Of a DNA stretch of 64,000 nt, positions 8,463 to 16,916 are shown in pieces. Location of the stretch: NCBI GenBank assembly GCA_032251435.1, contig JAVVEH010000015.1, positions 1-64,000 of the forward strand, read 5' to 3'. This DNA is from JAVVEH01 sp032251435 (lineage in GTDB: Bacteria; Verrucomicrobiota; Lentisphaeria; Oligosphaerales; MVZH01). A program made the translations under genes and the position numbers. Below the pieces are notes generated by a model. It was not told the origin of the DNA. It saw nothing but the letters and a program-made list of their open reading frames with translations, and made no database searches. Numbering within the stretch: the first letter of the stretch is position 1; every line of letters starts with the position of its first letter.

Positions 8463-11400
8463 CTACTCAATCACAACAGGGCCGTGAATGCCGTAGGCGG
8501 CAAGGTAATAGGGGCTGGGACATTTTTCCCCGCGTGGGTGCAACGGGTTCAGAACGATCTGTTGCGGGTGTCGGTGCGGACCAAAAAGATTCTGGGCTGT
8601 GTTGAAGAGAGTCAGCGACAGACGGTTGGTGCCGGGACGCAGATGGCCGGCAATATAAAACCGATACGGAGTCACATAGCGGCGACCCACAGGAATTCCA
8701 TTGATGGTTAACGTGACGACCCCATCCACCAATCCGCAATCCAGCCATGCCACAGCCTCGTCACGATCCAAGGTCGTCTCATAATTCACCCCGCCCCAAT
8801 AGAAAGGGGCGCCGGTTTCAACCAAATCACCAAATCCCACGTCCAGGGGCCCCAGATCAGGACGCATACCCCTCTCTGTTTCAACGAGGCGGACACCGAA
8901 ATCTCCCATAAGGTAAAACGGTTCAAAAAGCACATTGCCGTTTTGCCGGTCACATTCGATGACATTGCGCCCACGAATAAAAAGATCCGCGGGCTCCGCG
9001 ATCAGGAGATCCTGACTGGCGGGATGCTGCTTTGTCGCAGGTGGCAGGGGCCTGCCATTGATGGACAGGCTGGATAGTGTGACAGCTTCGCCAAGCACTC
9101 CGGATATTGCTTCTGGATCGGGAATGTTGATCACCGTCTGTAGCCGGGTAGCGCCTGGAAGAGCCTGAGAATCCGTGTGCGGAATAGATGTGCCATCAAG
9201 GCCGATGCAAGTGTCTACCAGGAGAAGATTCGGTTGATCCAGGGAGATGCTGAAAGCGCTGTCGGGTAGTTCCTCTAATTCAGCGTTGGACGTTGGAGGT
9301 TGGATGTTGGACGTTCGATTTCCTTGCTTTTCAGACCAGGACCTCTGTGCTTGGGACAGTTCTTCTCCTGAGGCGAGGGGAGTCCCTGGGTTGGATCCGG
9401 CAGTCCTCTGCCGCTCTTCCGGCCGCGGAGACTGCGGAATCCATGGGGATTTTTCCCTGCCCGGCTTGGATCGCGGATCCCTATCTGCCGCCGGTCGCTC
9501 TTTAGTTAATTTTCCAGGAGTAAAAAAGACGGTTTTATCCAAGTTTTTCCGGTGACACTTTTCAGGAAAGTCCGGCAATAAGTGAATGCTGTGAAACGGG
9601 GGAAGAGCCAGGTGAGGGGTGTCTGTTTTTACGCCACAATTGTCCACTGGATCATAGGCGTGCAAATCACCTGTCCAAGCGATATGTTTGGTTTGATTGG
9701 ACATGTTAAGGACAAAATGCTCCCGGCATCCATCCACATCCCGGCTATGGCAGATGATGTTGGCATTCTCTTCAGCCACCTCCAATTTGAGGGTTGGTAG
9801 AAGGCCTATAGAGCGCAACTGATCGGGGGCTGAAATGATGGTCGGCTTAAGTGTGGCGCCAAACACCGGCTTGCCGGGTTGTCTGCCATCCACGAGACAG
9901 TCTTTGACGGGAGACATAGCGATGATTTTCCCTCCCGAGGCCGCAAAATCACGCAAGATGTCGATCGTCGCGCCGAGGAGATGACTGACGGGTGGAATAA
10001 TGACCGTTGTGTAAGTCATATCACCCAATTGAAGGGCTCCATTTTTGACGCAGGCATGCTTGGCCATGAGCCATTCATCCCCGTATTCAAAGCCCACCCG
10101 GAGCTTTAGCAATTCATGAGATACGGCGGCCAATCCATCTTCCAGCTCCATTGGGCTTTGATGTTTCGCCGGTATCCGCGGTTCAAACGGTTCGTCAATG
10201 CTGATATTCCCGCCATCCATGGCGATCCAGCAGGAACTCATGGGATGGATCACCAGGCAATCAGCCGCGTACCTTCCCCGTTTGAGCAGTTGCGCGCTCC
10301 GCGAAATGGCGGCGTGAAAATGCTTGTATTGAAACCAGTAGGGTTGCTGAAAAAAGTAGCTGGGGGGACAATCCCGTTTTGCCACTCCGCCGGTGGCGTA
10401 ACTGAAATCATGGTGGGTGAAAAGGTTGATACCCAGGGCCAGTTCATAATTCAGGAGGGCCGATTGTCCCTGTACAGAAGCTCCCCAGCCTAAAAACGTC
10501 AGGCATTCGCACCCGCAATGGCCTTTCTTTAACTGGTTAGCCACGGATGAGGCCTGTTTGAACAGGATGACCGGGCAGTGATTCCGCGGATTCCGCAATT
10601 GATCCAGATAGCAACCACTAGGAACAGAACAGAGGAAATCATCAATGCCGGGCATGTGTTCATGTTCGTAAAAAGGCATGGCTGCTCCGAACGCATGCGC
10701 CGACTTGTTCATCTCGCCTTCATCGCCGCTCAAATGGCCGGTAAACCGGACCCCGTGCTCCTCGCACCAGTGGTGCATGGGAGCGACAAATTCTTCCAGA
10801 AACAGGGTCAGAATCAGTGTCCGGAAGTCCAAGCGGATCTTTTCGCATCCGGGCAGATTTTCCACCAGGTCGGGCAGATGATCCAGCAGGTCATACCCGA
10901 ACCTGTCATGAAACAAGGTGAACAGCTTTTCCGTATAAGGCAGGCTGGGGCCGCGATCCAGATTACTGTTTAAATCATCCGTATAGATGTGCGTGATCGG
11001 CGTGCCAAAATAAGCCCTTAACTCACGAAAATAAGGCCGATGGGTCATATCCATGAATTTCTCAGCCGTCTCGCGTTTGAGGGTATCCACGTAGCGGGGA
11101 AAATAGTCGACAAAAAAGGCCAAAATGTCTTGATCGGGAGGAACGGTTTCGGGTGTCACCCGCTTATACGTCCGGGCATCATAGGCCGAGACCAACTCCT
11201 CCAAGACGGCCAGCCGCGATTTTCGCATATAGGCGAAACGGAGCTGTTTTTGCTGGTAGAACGGCTGGTCTTGCTGAAGACGCCCCCCGACCGTGCCGCT
11301 GGGGAATCCTTCTTCGTCATACAGCCAAATATCCAGCCCGAGTCGAATGGCTTCTTCGCAGCAATGGCGGGTTAGGGCGAGCCATCTGGTTGACATGTAC

Positions 11401-11573
11401 TCTGTCTGATTCCCACGCCGGGCGTGAATAGCCAGTCCTTTGAATCCGGCCTCCGCCGCCATCTCCATCTGCCGGGTCAGTTCTGATTCGTCCTGATTTC
11501 CATTCCAAAACCAGAAGGGAACAGCACCATGTTTTTGGGGATTTATGAGCATGTTGTGACAGTCGGGCGTCAT
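8463..11573 (-). CDS. Large glycoside hydrolase, GH106-like (alpha-L-rhamnosidase-type)
   Basis: About 1,036 residues. The N-terminal half is a TIM-barrel-like glycosidase of the type that starts VPFWFWNG, followed by GFKGLAIHARRG, and DIWLYDEEGFPSG near residues 85-100; further on FYEHEHMPGIDDF is seen. The C-terminal part resembles the GH2-like sugar-binding jelly roll (VFEPFYLMGDFGVR and WLDCGLVDGVVTLTINGIPVG in part). Assignment to GH106 or a neighbouring unclassified family rests on these phrases only. Residues about 690-770 form an Arg/Pro/Ser-rich low-complexity insert that includes a translated heptad repeat. The longer open frame reaches 11729, but its first 52 residues are translated repeat and overlap the next gene, so I start at the ATG at 11573; 11552 is an alternative. 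No signal peptide. Confidence 0.82.
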   Translation of the reverse strand: MTPDCHNMLINPQKHGAVPFWFWNGNQDESELTRQMEMAAEAGFKGLAIHARRGNQTEYMSTRWLALTRHCCEEAIRLGLDIWLYDEEGFPSGTVGGRLQQDQPFYQQKQLRFAYMRKSRLAVLEELVSAYDARTYKRVTPETVPPDQDILAFFVDYFPRYVDTLKRETAEKFMDMTHRPYFRELRAYFGTPITHIYTDDLNSNLDRGPSLPYTEKLFTLFHDRFGYDLLDHLPDLVENLPGCEKIRLDFRTLILTLFLEEFVAPMHHWCEEHGVRFTGHLSGDEGEMNKSAHAFGAAMPFYEHEHMPGIDDFLCSVPSGCYLDQLRNPRNHCPVILFKQASSVANQLKKGHCGCECLTFLGWGASVQGQSALLNYELALGINLFTHHDFSYATGGVAKRDCPPSYFFQQPYWFQYKHFHAAISRSAQLLKRGRYAADCLVIHPMSSCWIAMDGGNISIDEPFEPRIPAKHQSPMELEDGLAAVSHELLKLRVGFEYGDEWLMAKHACVKNGALQLGDMTYTTVIIPPVSHLLGATIDILRDFAASGGKIIAMSPVKDCLVDGRQPGKPVFGATLKPTIISAPDQLRSIGLLPTLKLEVAEENANIICHSRDVDGCREHFVLNMSNQTKHIAWTGDLHAYDPVDNCGVKTDTPHLALPPFHSIHLLPDFPEKCHRKNLDKTVFFTPGKLTKERPAADRDPRSKPGREKSPWIPQSPRPEERQRTAGSNPGTPLASGEELSQAQRSWSEKQGNRTSNIQPPTSNAELEELPDSAFSISLDQPNLLLVDTCIGLDGTSIPHTDSQALPGATRLQTVINIPDPEAISGVLGEAVTLSSLSINGRPLPPATKQHPASQDLLIAEPADLFIRGRNVIECDRQNGNVLFEPFYLMGDFGVRLVETERGMRPDLGPLDVGFGDLVETGAPFYWGGVNYETTLDRDEAVAWLDCGLVDGVVTLTINGIPVGRRYVTPYRFYIAGHLRPGTNRLSLTLFNTAQNLFGPHRHPQQIVLNPLHPRGEKCPSPYYLAAYGIHGPVVIE
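9283..9320 (+). repeat. Heptad repeat (GTTGGAN) inside a coding region
   Basis: Four to five consecutive copies of the 7-base unit GTTGGAN (N = C, G, T) with minor changes. They are read in frame on the opposite strand as Thr-Ser-Asn-Ile-Gln-like residues within the GH106-like gene. The same unit recurs outside genes at 12591-12630 and 12670-12710. Confidence 0.8.
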
Positions 11574-11582
11574 TTTGGTAAT

Positions 11583-11645
11583 GGAATTTCGGATTTTAGG
11601 TTTTGGATTTCGGAACTCTTTGGGTGCTTGGGTCTTTGGGTATTT
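11583..11645. repeat. Phrase-like short repeat at a gene boundary
   Basis: The stretch is built of GGATTT-like words followed by three TTTGGGTN-type octamers. Read leftward it gives Arg-Asn-Pro-Lys-type residues, a pattern met as degenerate intergenic repeats in many PVC genomes. It overlaps the last codons of the DMT permease frame and the region just upstream of the GH106-like gene. Confidence 0.6.
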
Positions 11646-12579
11646 CCCCTTGAGGCGGGGCAGCCGTTGGCTGGGGATATTTTCCGGGCACCATCGCCCG
11701 CCGCCGCAGCAGTGGCGTAAGCTGTACAATCAGGACCCCGCACAAGATCAGGGCGCAGCCCGTCAGCGCCCGGATGCTCAGGGTTTGCCGCAGAACCAGA
11801 TAGCCGGCCAGGGCGGCGAACACGGCTTCCAGACTCATGATGACCGCGGCCGGACCGGGCGGGCAGCGTTTCTGGCAGACCACCTGCAGGGTGAACGCCA
11901 CGCCAACGGAGAGAATCCCCGCGTACGCCATCGCACCGCTCCCCGCCAGCAACGCTTTCACCGACCAGGGTTCAAAAAATAAAGCCGCCAATGTGCTGAG
12001 TCCGGCGCAGACGACGAATTGCAGCAAGGCGATTTTGATGGGATCGCCTTTAGTCGCGACATGGCCGACCACCAGAATCTGTCCGGCCCAGAGCAACGCG
12101 CAGACCAGCACTAGACCATCTCCCAGCCCGATTCTGAATCCGTCGGTCATACTTAACAGGTACAGACCGATCACACACACCGCAATCCCCGCCCACAGGC
12201 TGCGGGGAGCCCGGTGTTTGAATAACAACCCCAAAACGGGCACAAAAACAATGTACAAGCTGGTGATAAAGCCGGCATTGGCGCTGGATGTGTGGAGCAG
12301 GCCCACTTGTTGGAAATTCGCCGCCGCGAATAGAAACAGGCCCGCCAGGAGACTTCCGGCAACAGGTAGGTGCCGGTCTTCGGGTGAGCGTGACACATGC
12401 CGGGAACGCCAGTGGATCACTGGCAGTAGCGAGACGCAACCTAAAGCGAAGCGAAGCCCGTTAAAGGTGAGGGGACCGATACCCTTGGCCATGCCAATCT
12501 GCTGGGCGACAAAGGTCGAGCCCCAGAGGATGGACATGAGAAGCAGAAGTGCTTCGTATTTAAGGGATTGTTTTTGCAT
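11596..12579 (-). CDS. EamA/DMT-family transporter
   Basis: A 327-residue integral membrane protein of the drug/metabolite transporter superfamily, with about ten hydrophobic segments in two EamA repeats. The first repeat opens with LLLMSILWGSTFVAQQ near the N-terminus and the second includes GLVLVCALLWAGQILVVG. Members export or import small metabolites; the substrate is not readable. I use the ATG at 12579 because the 9 codons upstream are heptad-repeat DNA. The last 30 or so residues (from VPGKYPQP onward) are Pro/Lys-rich, unlike the family's usual ending, and are encoded by phrase-like repeat DNA. No clear ribosome site is seen. Confidence 0.88.
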   Translation of the reverse strand: MQKQSLKYEALLLLMSILWGSTFVAQQIGMAKGIGPLTFNGLRFALGCVSLLPVIHWRSRHVSRSPEDRHLPVAGSLLAGLFLFAAANFQQVGLLHTSSANAGFITSLYIVFVPVLGLLFKHRAPRSLWAGIAVCVIGLYLLSMTDGFRIGLGDGLVLVCALLWAGQILVVGHVATKGDPIKIALLQFVVCAGLSTLAALFFEPWSVKALLAGSGAMAYAGILSVGVAFTLQVVCQKRCPPGPAAVIMSLEAVFAALAGYLVLRQTLSIRALTGCALILCGVLIVQLTPLLRRRAMVPGKYPQPTAAPPQGEIPKDPSTQRVPKSKT

Positions 12580-12590
12580 GGTTAAAAGCG

Positions 12591-12710
12591 AACGTCCAAC
12601 GTCCAACGCTCAACATCCAACATCGAATTCAAGAGGTCTTGTGCGAGGATGTGGACCGTTTTGACTTCCATTGGACGTTGAAAGTTGTATGTTGAGTGTT
12701 AGAGGTTCGA
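12591..12710. repeat. Two heptad-repeat arrays in inverted orientation
   Basis: Array one (12591-12630) carries TCCAACN-type units, that is GTTGGAN on the minus strand. Array two (12670-12710) carries degenerate GTTGGAN units on the plus strand. About 40 bp of non-repeat DNA separates them, so a transcript could fold into an imperfect hairpin. They fill the spacer between the permease and the esterase gene. Confidence 0.75.
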
Positions 12711-12738
12711 CCGGCGGGAAGGGTTTAAATATTTTAAC

Positions 12739-14610
12739 TTAAAACAGTTCAATATTAGGGTCTCGTTTCCCGGCGGGTGTTCCAATGCAGGCGTGAATGC
12801 CCAAGTGGGCCCCCGGGCCGGGGAGGGCGATCGCGACGGCGAGAATATTTTCTCCCTTGATCAATTGGATATCAATTGTGTATTGATCCGGACTGAGGGG
12901 CGGACCGGCACTTATATCTTCACCGATCGCCTCCCCGTTCAGCCAGATTTTAAAGGGGGCATTGGCCCCGAAGGTCACGCGCGCCGCCAGCGGCGTGGCC
13001 GCGGTGACACAGGTCCGCATGGCGAAGACACCGGTTTGATTATCATACGGGGGTTTGGGCAGAAACCCGAAACCGGTCCGTGGCGGCGCGGCCGTCCATG
13101 GAGCGGCGGCGCCGATGGCGGCGGGATCCACGTCACTCACCGTCCGCGCGTCGGGGATCCTGACCGTTTCCCATTTTTCACAGGCGGGCGCGTGATCGGG
13201 ATCAATCATGACCGCCCGCATCACTGGAAGGCTCATGCCTTCTGAGTCAGTAATGTTGCAGTAAGGATAGCGCCCGTAACCGTAACTGACACCCAGCCGA
13301 CTCAGCTGAAATCCGCTGAAGTCAGTGTGCAGCGTGACCCTGTCACCCGCCAGGACGGTTTTAAAGATGCCGGGGACTTCTTCCCCGTCAGCGTTGACCA
13401 GAGCGAATCCGCTGGGGCGGCCCTGACTGACCAGTGCCCCGGCGACGTTTTTATAGGTGATCGTCACCGCCTTGCTGGGATTGTCCGCCCGGGTGTCGGG
13501 CATGTGAATGATGTCAACCTTTTCAAGGGCGATAGCGGGCAAGGCCGCCTGGTTCCCGTGGACCAGGCGGTCCGCGGCACGGGCCAGACGGCGGCCCAGC
13601 GCCTGCTGGTCCCGGCCGCTGATATGAATGCCGTCGTCCAAACTCAAATCGATGGCCGGCACCGCATCCAGGCGTTCGATACTTTCCGGCAACCGGCGTT
13701 GCTGATCCTGAACACTGTTCCAATAGGTCCCTCCGGACGCGATATGACACCCCAACTGGACAATCAGCCAAGGGAGCCCCGGCAAATTCATATCGTTTCG
13801 AGTGGCTTCAATCAACTCGACCATTTTCTCCGTGTAGACCGCCGCGCATTCCGCGTTGGCGTCGCTTTCCCCCTGATACCAGAGCACCCCCGCCACCGGC
13901 TGGCCGAGCTTCTCATACCGCCGCATCATGGCGCCATAGAGCGAAGCCCCTCCCCTATCCCGAAGCGTCGGCGACCACTGGGCCATGCTAGTCCCGCCAT
14001 GGGCACAGGCAATCAACCCCTGCGGAATGCCTGTCCGGCACTGCATCGCCAAAGCGAACGGCAATCCGGGCCCACATCCCTTGACCTGATTTTTACGGAT
14101 GCCGTCGATGGATTCATCCGACGGTCGTGCGGAGCCATTGCCATAGCCATTGTGAATAACATCCACCGCTTCGGCCAGAAAATGCAGTTTCTCCTGAGCC
14201 AACCCCCATTCGTCCCGCATGTAAAAGGCCCGCACCAGCGGATGGGGTTCGGGGGCATCTTTCAAATTCCCAACGCCTTCCATGTTCGACTGCCCGGCCA
14301 GAATCCAGACATCACCGACAAAGATGTCGGCGACACTCACACCTTCCGCGGTGTCCGTGGAATGGCCCAGTCGCCATTCCACCCGGTAGGGTCCGCCGGT
14401 GGGAATGGCCGAAAGCGTCGCTTCAAATTTCCGGTTTGCCGCCTGGCCGACAACCTGCCAGTCGTGTCCCGAAAGGATCTTGTCCCCGGCAAGTATCCGG
14501 CATTCGACATCACCGTCCGCCGCGCAGACACCACGGACGTTGGCGCCGCCGTTGTTATTCCTATTCCGCTGCAGCACCTGCCCGGGTAACAGTCCATGAG
14601 AAATCCGCAT
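12739..14610 (-). CDS. Sialate O-acetylesterase-type SGNH esterase
   Basis: A 623-residue protein. The SGNH block I motif ILAGQSNMEG lies at about 103-112 with nucleophile Ser108. AHGGTSMAQW and LWYQGESDAN supply the Gly and Asn block residues, and DDGIHIS (about residue 330) supplies the Asp-x-x-His pair. These enzymes remove O-acetyl groups from sialic acids or from plant and algal polysaccharides. A C-terminal beta-rich segment follows. No signal peptide is visible. The ATG has AAAGGAA 5 bases upstream. It is the first of a leftward set of degradative genes and is followed by a second esterase of the same family. Confidence 0.9.
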   Translation of the reverse strand: MRISHGLLPGQVLQRNRNNNGGANVRGVCAADGDVECRILAGDKILSGHDWQVVGQAANRKFEATLSAIPTGGPYRVEWRLGHSTDTAEGVSVADIFVGDVWILAGQSNMEGVGNLKDAPEPHPLVRAFYMRDEWGLAQEKLHFLAEAVDVIHNGYGNGSARPSDESIDGIRKNQVKGCGPGLPFALAMQCRTGIPQGLIACAHGGTSMAQWSPTLRDRGGASLYGAMMRRYEKLGQPVAGVLWYQGESDANAECAAVYTEKMVELIEATRNDMNLPGLPWLIVQLGCHIASGGTYWNSVQDQQRRLPESIERLDAVPAIDLSLDDGIHISGRDQQALGRRLARAADRLVHGNQAALPAIALEKVDIIHMPDTRADNPSKAVTITYKNVAGALVSQGRPSGFALVNADGEEVPGIFKTVLAGDRVTLHTDFSGFQLSRLGVSYGYGRYPYCNITDSEGMSLPVMRAVMIDPDHAPACEKWETVRIPDARTVSDVDPAAIGAAAPWTAAPPRTGFGFLPKPPYDNQTGVFAMRTCVTAATPLAARVTFGANAPFKIWLNGEAIGEDISAGPPLSPDQYTIDIQLIKGENILAVAIALPGPGAHLGIHACIGTPAGKRDPNIELF

Positions 14611-14631
14611 AATGTTTCCTTTGCTTATATC

Positions 14632-16773
14632 CTACTCCAGCATCCATGTTCCTTCGGGATTCCTGCTCAAGGTAAGGCTGGCAGGAAACAGGAAATTGGG
14701 ATCGCCCCGATCAAGGAGCGACTCCACCAATGTCTTCAGGCTGAGATTGGGGCGGACTCTCAGGGTCCGACCCTCGACCTCAACAATGAGTTCATTTTCC
14801 AAGTCAAAAAGATCCGGACTAAGATAAAATCGCACAAAATGACCAATCTCTTTGACATGTATACGGTTTTTTCCGACGATTTCCACGACGATCCGCCGCG
14901 CGTCCAGCTCACTGTCTTTGTCATAACGGTCAATGCCAAGCCAGTAGTGGAGCATGCTCTTTTCCGCGCTTGGCCAAAACCCTTTGTCTTTATTGCCGCT
15001 TCTGTCACAGGTCGCGCGCCGGTCCCAGATGATTTTTGACGGCAATGGATTACGTTCATGCTTGTCGAGCCAGCGTATGGAATGACAGTCGATTTCAGAA
15101 GTTTCCGCGGCCCTGTTTTTGGCAAGCCATGCCGCGGGATCAGTGAACACCGCCTGCGTCTTCTCTTTCAGCCCATGATCCATGAACCCATGTCCGCGGC
15201 CGGCATGGATGTAGGTCGCATGCGTGTAAAGGCCCGGATGGGTTTTTTCCAGCTTGTCAAGCTTCACGCCATACTCGGCCGCCACGGTGTGGCGTTTATA
15301 CGCGGTGTCTTTTTCGCCCACTTGGATGAGAAAGGCCAGGTTGGCGTAGTTGTCCACCGGCACGCCGTTCGGGTGCCCCGCCGACATCGCCACCGCCGCC
15401 CAGCGGTCGGGCATGCGCGCCGGTATCTGGTACGCGGCGTCGCCGCCGGCGCTGTAACCCATCAGATAGACACGGTTCGGATTGACACCCTCGTACGCAA
15501 TCATGTTCTCGATGATCCGGTCGTAACAGACAAATGACTGCTCCCGCCAATGCAGATTCCATTCATTGTTCACCCCCCTTGGCGCCAGGTAAATTCCGTT
15601 GGTCACGCCGTTGAGATAATAGGTCTTCATCTGCTGCCACTGGCTGTCGTTCACCCGGGGCGGCGCGCCCCCGCCGCCATGCAACGCGATATAGAGCGCA
15701 TACCCGTCCTTCGGCCTCTCGCCAACGATTTTATACGCGTAGCGCATGGTCAAGCCATCGTAGGAGACCGCCTTCTGGCTATGCTCCTCCAGCCGTTTTT
15801 TATTGGCGGTCATCTCTTCCACATGCTTCCGCCAGATAAGATCCCTGACGCTTTCATCGTCGTCTAAAGAGAGCCGCATATCCCGTTCGTGAAGACGGGC
15901 CAGGAGATCACTCAACGTCTTTCCGGAGAGCGCTTTCTTCACGTCATCAAGCGAAACAGCCGCCGCTTTATCGGCCGCGTAATTCGCAGTCACATTTACC
16001 GCGCTGACGTGTTTAACGGCAGGGGCCCACACCAGGGGAAAAGGCGTTTCCGTCTTCTTGAAGGAGGCCGCGTAGATCGCGTGTCTCGGGTCATGCCCGA
16101 CCTGTTCCGACGCCTTTTCCGCGAACCAAGTCCGATTGAGCGCCTTTGATTCCGCCGCGCCGACGGAATGCCAGCCCTTGTCCCAGATTTCCACCCAGGT
16201 GTGATTGCCGCCGCCCTTGACCCAAAGGGGCGTGCCGACGACACGGGCGGGAATGCCGACCGACCTGCAGGCGTTCACCAGCAATATGGACAACCCTGTA
16301 CAGGAGGCTTTGCCAGCCTTTATCGACTCTGCCGGGCTCTGGTTCGCCTTGGGGCGCTGCTTGGAATAGTGAACATTCAGTGTGTCGTAAATCGTGGTGT
16401 TGAGTGTGATGGCGGCCTCGCCCGCCGTCCCGCACGCCATGACCGTGTCGCCAAACATCTCAAAGAACTTTTTTCGCCAGGGGTCGCGGCTCTCGTCCAG
16501 ACTGGCGTAGGGCAGAACCCAGTTGAGAAAAAGGTCGTCAGGGACATCCCGCGCCCAGGGGAATTTCTCCCGCGCGCGGTAGGCATAATCCACATTCTCG
16601 GCGAGAAATGCCACCGTCAACTGGCGGTCCCTCTCAGGCATGTGCTCGAAAAGAAAGTCCGCGGCCTTATGCTGTTCCTTGGGGAGTCGCTTCTTTAGCG
16701 CGTCGATGTCCGCGACAGCGTACTGACAGACAAGGCACGACAGCAAAAAAATGACGTGACGTTGGCGAATCAT
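14632..16773 (-). CDS. Exported transglutaminase-like / alpha-beta hydrolase fusion
   Basis: A 713-residue protein with a signal peptide at about 1-21. The first half (about 110-225) has a transglutaminase-like core: Cys158 in KASCTG and His191 in GNHTWVEIW; the third residue of the usual triad is unclear. The second half (about 345-545) is an esterase/PHB-depolymerase-like alpha/beta hydrolase with oxyanion LHGGGG (364-369), nucleophile Ser441 in GYSAGG, Asp489 in GEKD and His528 in GRGHGF. A beta-rich C-terminus of about 110 residues remains unassigned. The enzyme would act in the periplasm or outside, perhaps on peptide or ester links in glycan-associated material; the combined activity is unknown. 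Confidence 0.85.
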   Translation of the reverse strand: MIRQRHVIFLLSCLVCQYAVADIDALKKRLPKEQHKAADFLFEHMPERDRQLTVAFLAENVDYAYRAREKFPWARDVPDDLFLNWVLPYASLDESRDPWRKKFFEMFGDTVMACGTAGEAAITLNTTIYDTLNVHYSKQRPKANQSPAESIKAGKASCTGLSILLVNACRSVGIPARVVGTPLWVKGGGNHTWVEIWDKGWHSVGAAESKALNRTWFAEKASEQVGHDPRHAIYAASFKKTETPFPLVWAPAVKHVSAVNVTANYAADKAAAVSLDDVKKALSGKTLSDLLARLHERDMRLSLDDDESVRDLIWRKHVEEMTANKKRLEEHSQKAVSYDGLTMRYAYKIVGERPKDGYALYIALHGGGGAPPRVNDSQWQQMKTYYLNGVTNGIYLAPRGVNNEWNLHWREQSFVCYDRIIENMIAYEGVNPNRVYLMGYSAGGDAAYQIPARMPDRWAAVAMSAGHPNGVPVDNYANLAFLIQVGEKDTAYKRHTVAAEYGVKLDKLEKTHPGLYTHATYIHAGRGHGFMDHGLKEKTQAVFTDPAAWLAKNRAAETSEIDCHSIRWLDKHERNPLPSKIIWDRRATCDRSGNKDKGFWPSAEKSMLHYWLGIDRYDKDSELDARRIVVEIVGKNRIHVKEIGHFVRFYLSPDLFDLENELIVEVEGRTLRVRPNLSLKTLVESLLDRGDPNFLFPASLTLSRNPEGTWMLE

Positions 16774-16828
16774 GATTTACCGGGAAGTCCAGTGCGTATT
16801 TAAAGAAGCCGATATCGATGAGCTTTAT

Positions 16829-16898
16829 CCTTGGACAGCCCCTGCTGTCTGAACCAGGGTTGCCCCGGATCCGCCACCCTTCGGCTGTCGATCCAAGG
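16829..16898. other. Hairpin-forming spacer
   Basis: CCTTGGA (16829-16835) and TCCAAGG (16892-16898) are perfect complements, with CAGCC and GGCTG extending the stem on the inside after a small bulge. The 50-base loop is GC-rich with no T-tract after it. It lies between two leftward genes and could be an attenuator, a processing site or a relic of a dispersed repeat. Confidence 0.4.
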
Positions 16899-16916
16899 TA
16901 AAAGACAATAGCCAGC

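Noticed and set aside
11574..11729. N-terminal extension of the GH106-like gene
   Set aside because: Its residues are translated phrase-like repeat and overlap the permease frame; the family phrase begins after the ATG at 11573.
13327..14589. 420-codon open frame on the plus strand
   Set aside because: Antisense to the SGNH esterase; no motif and typical GC-shadow composition.
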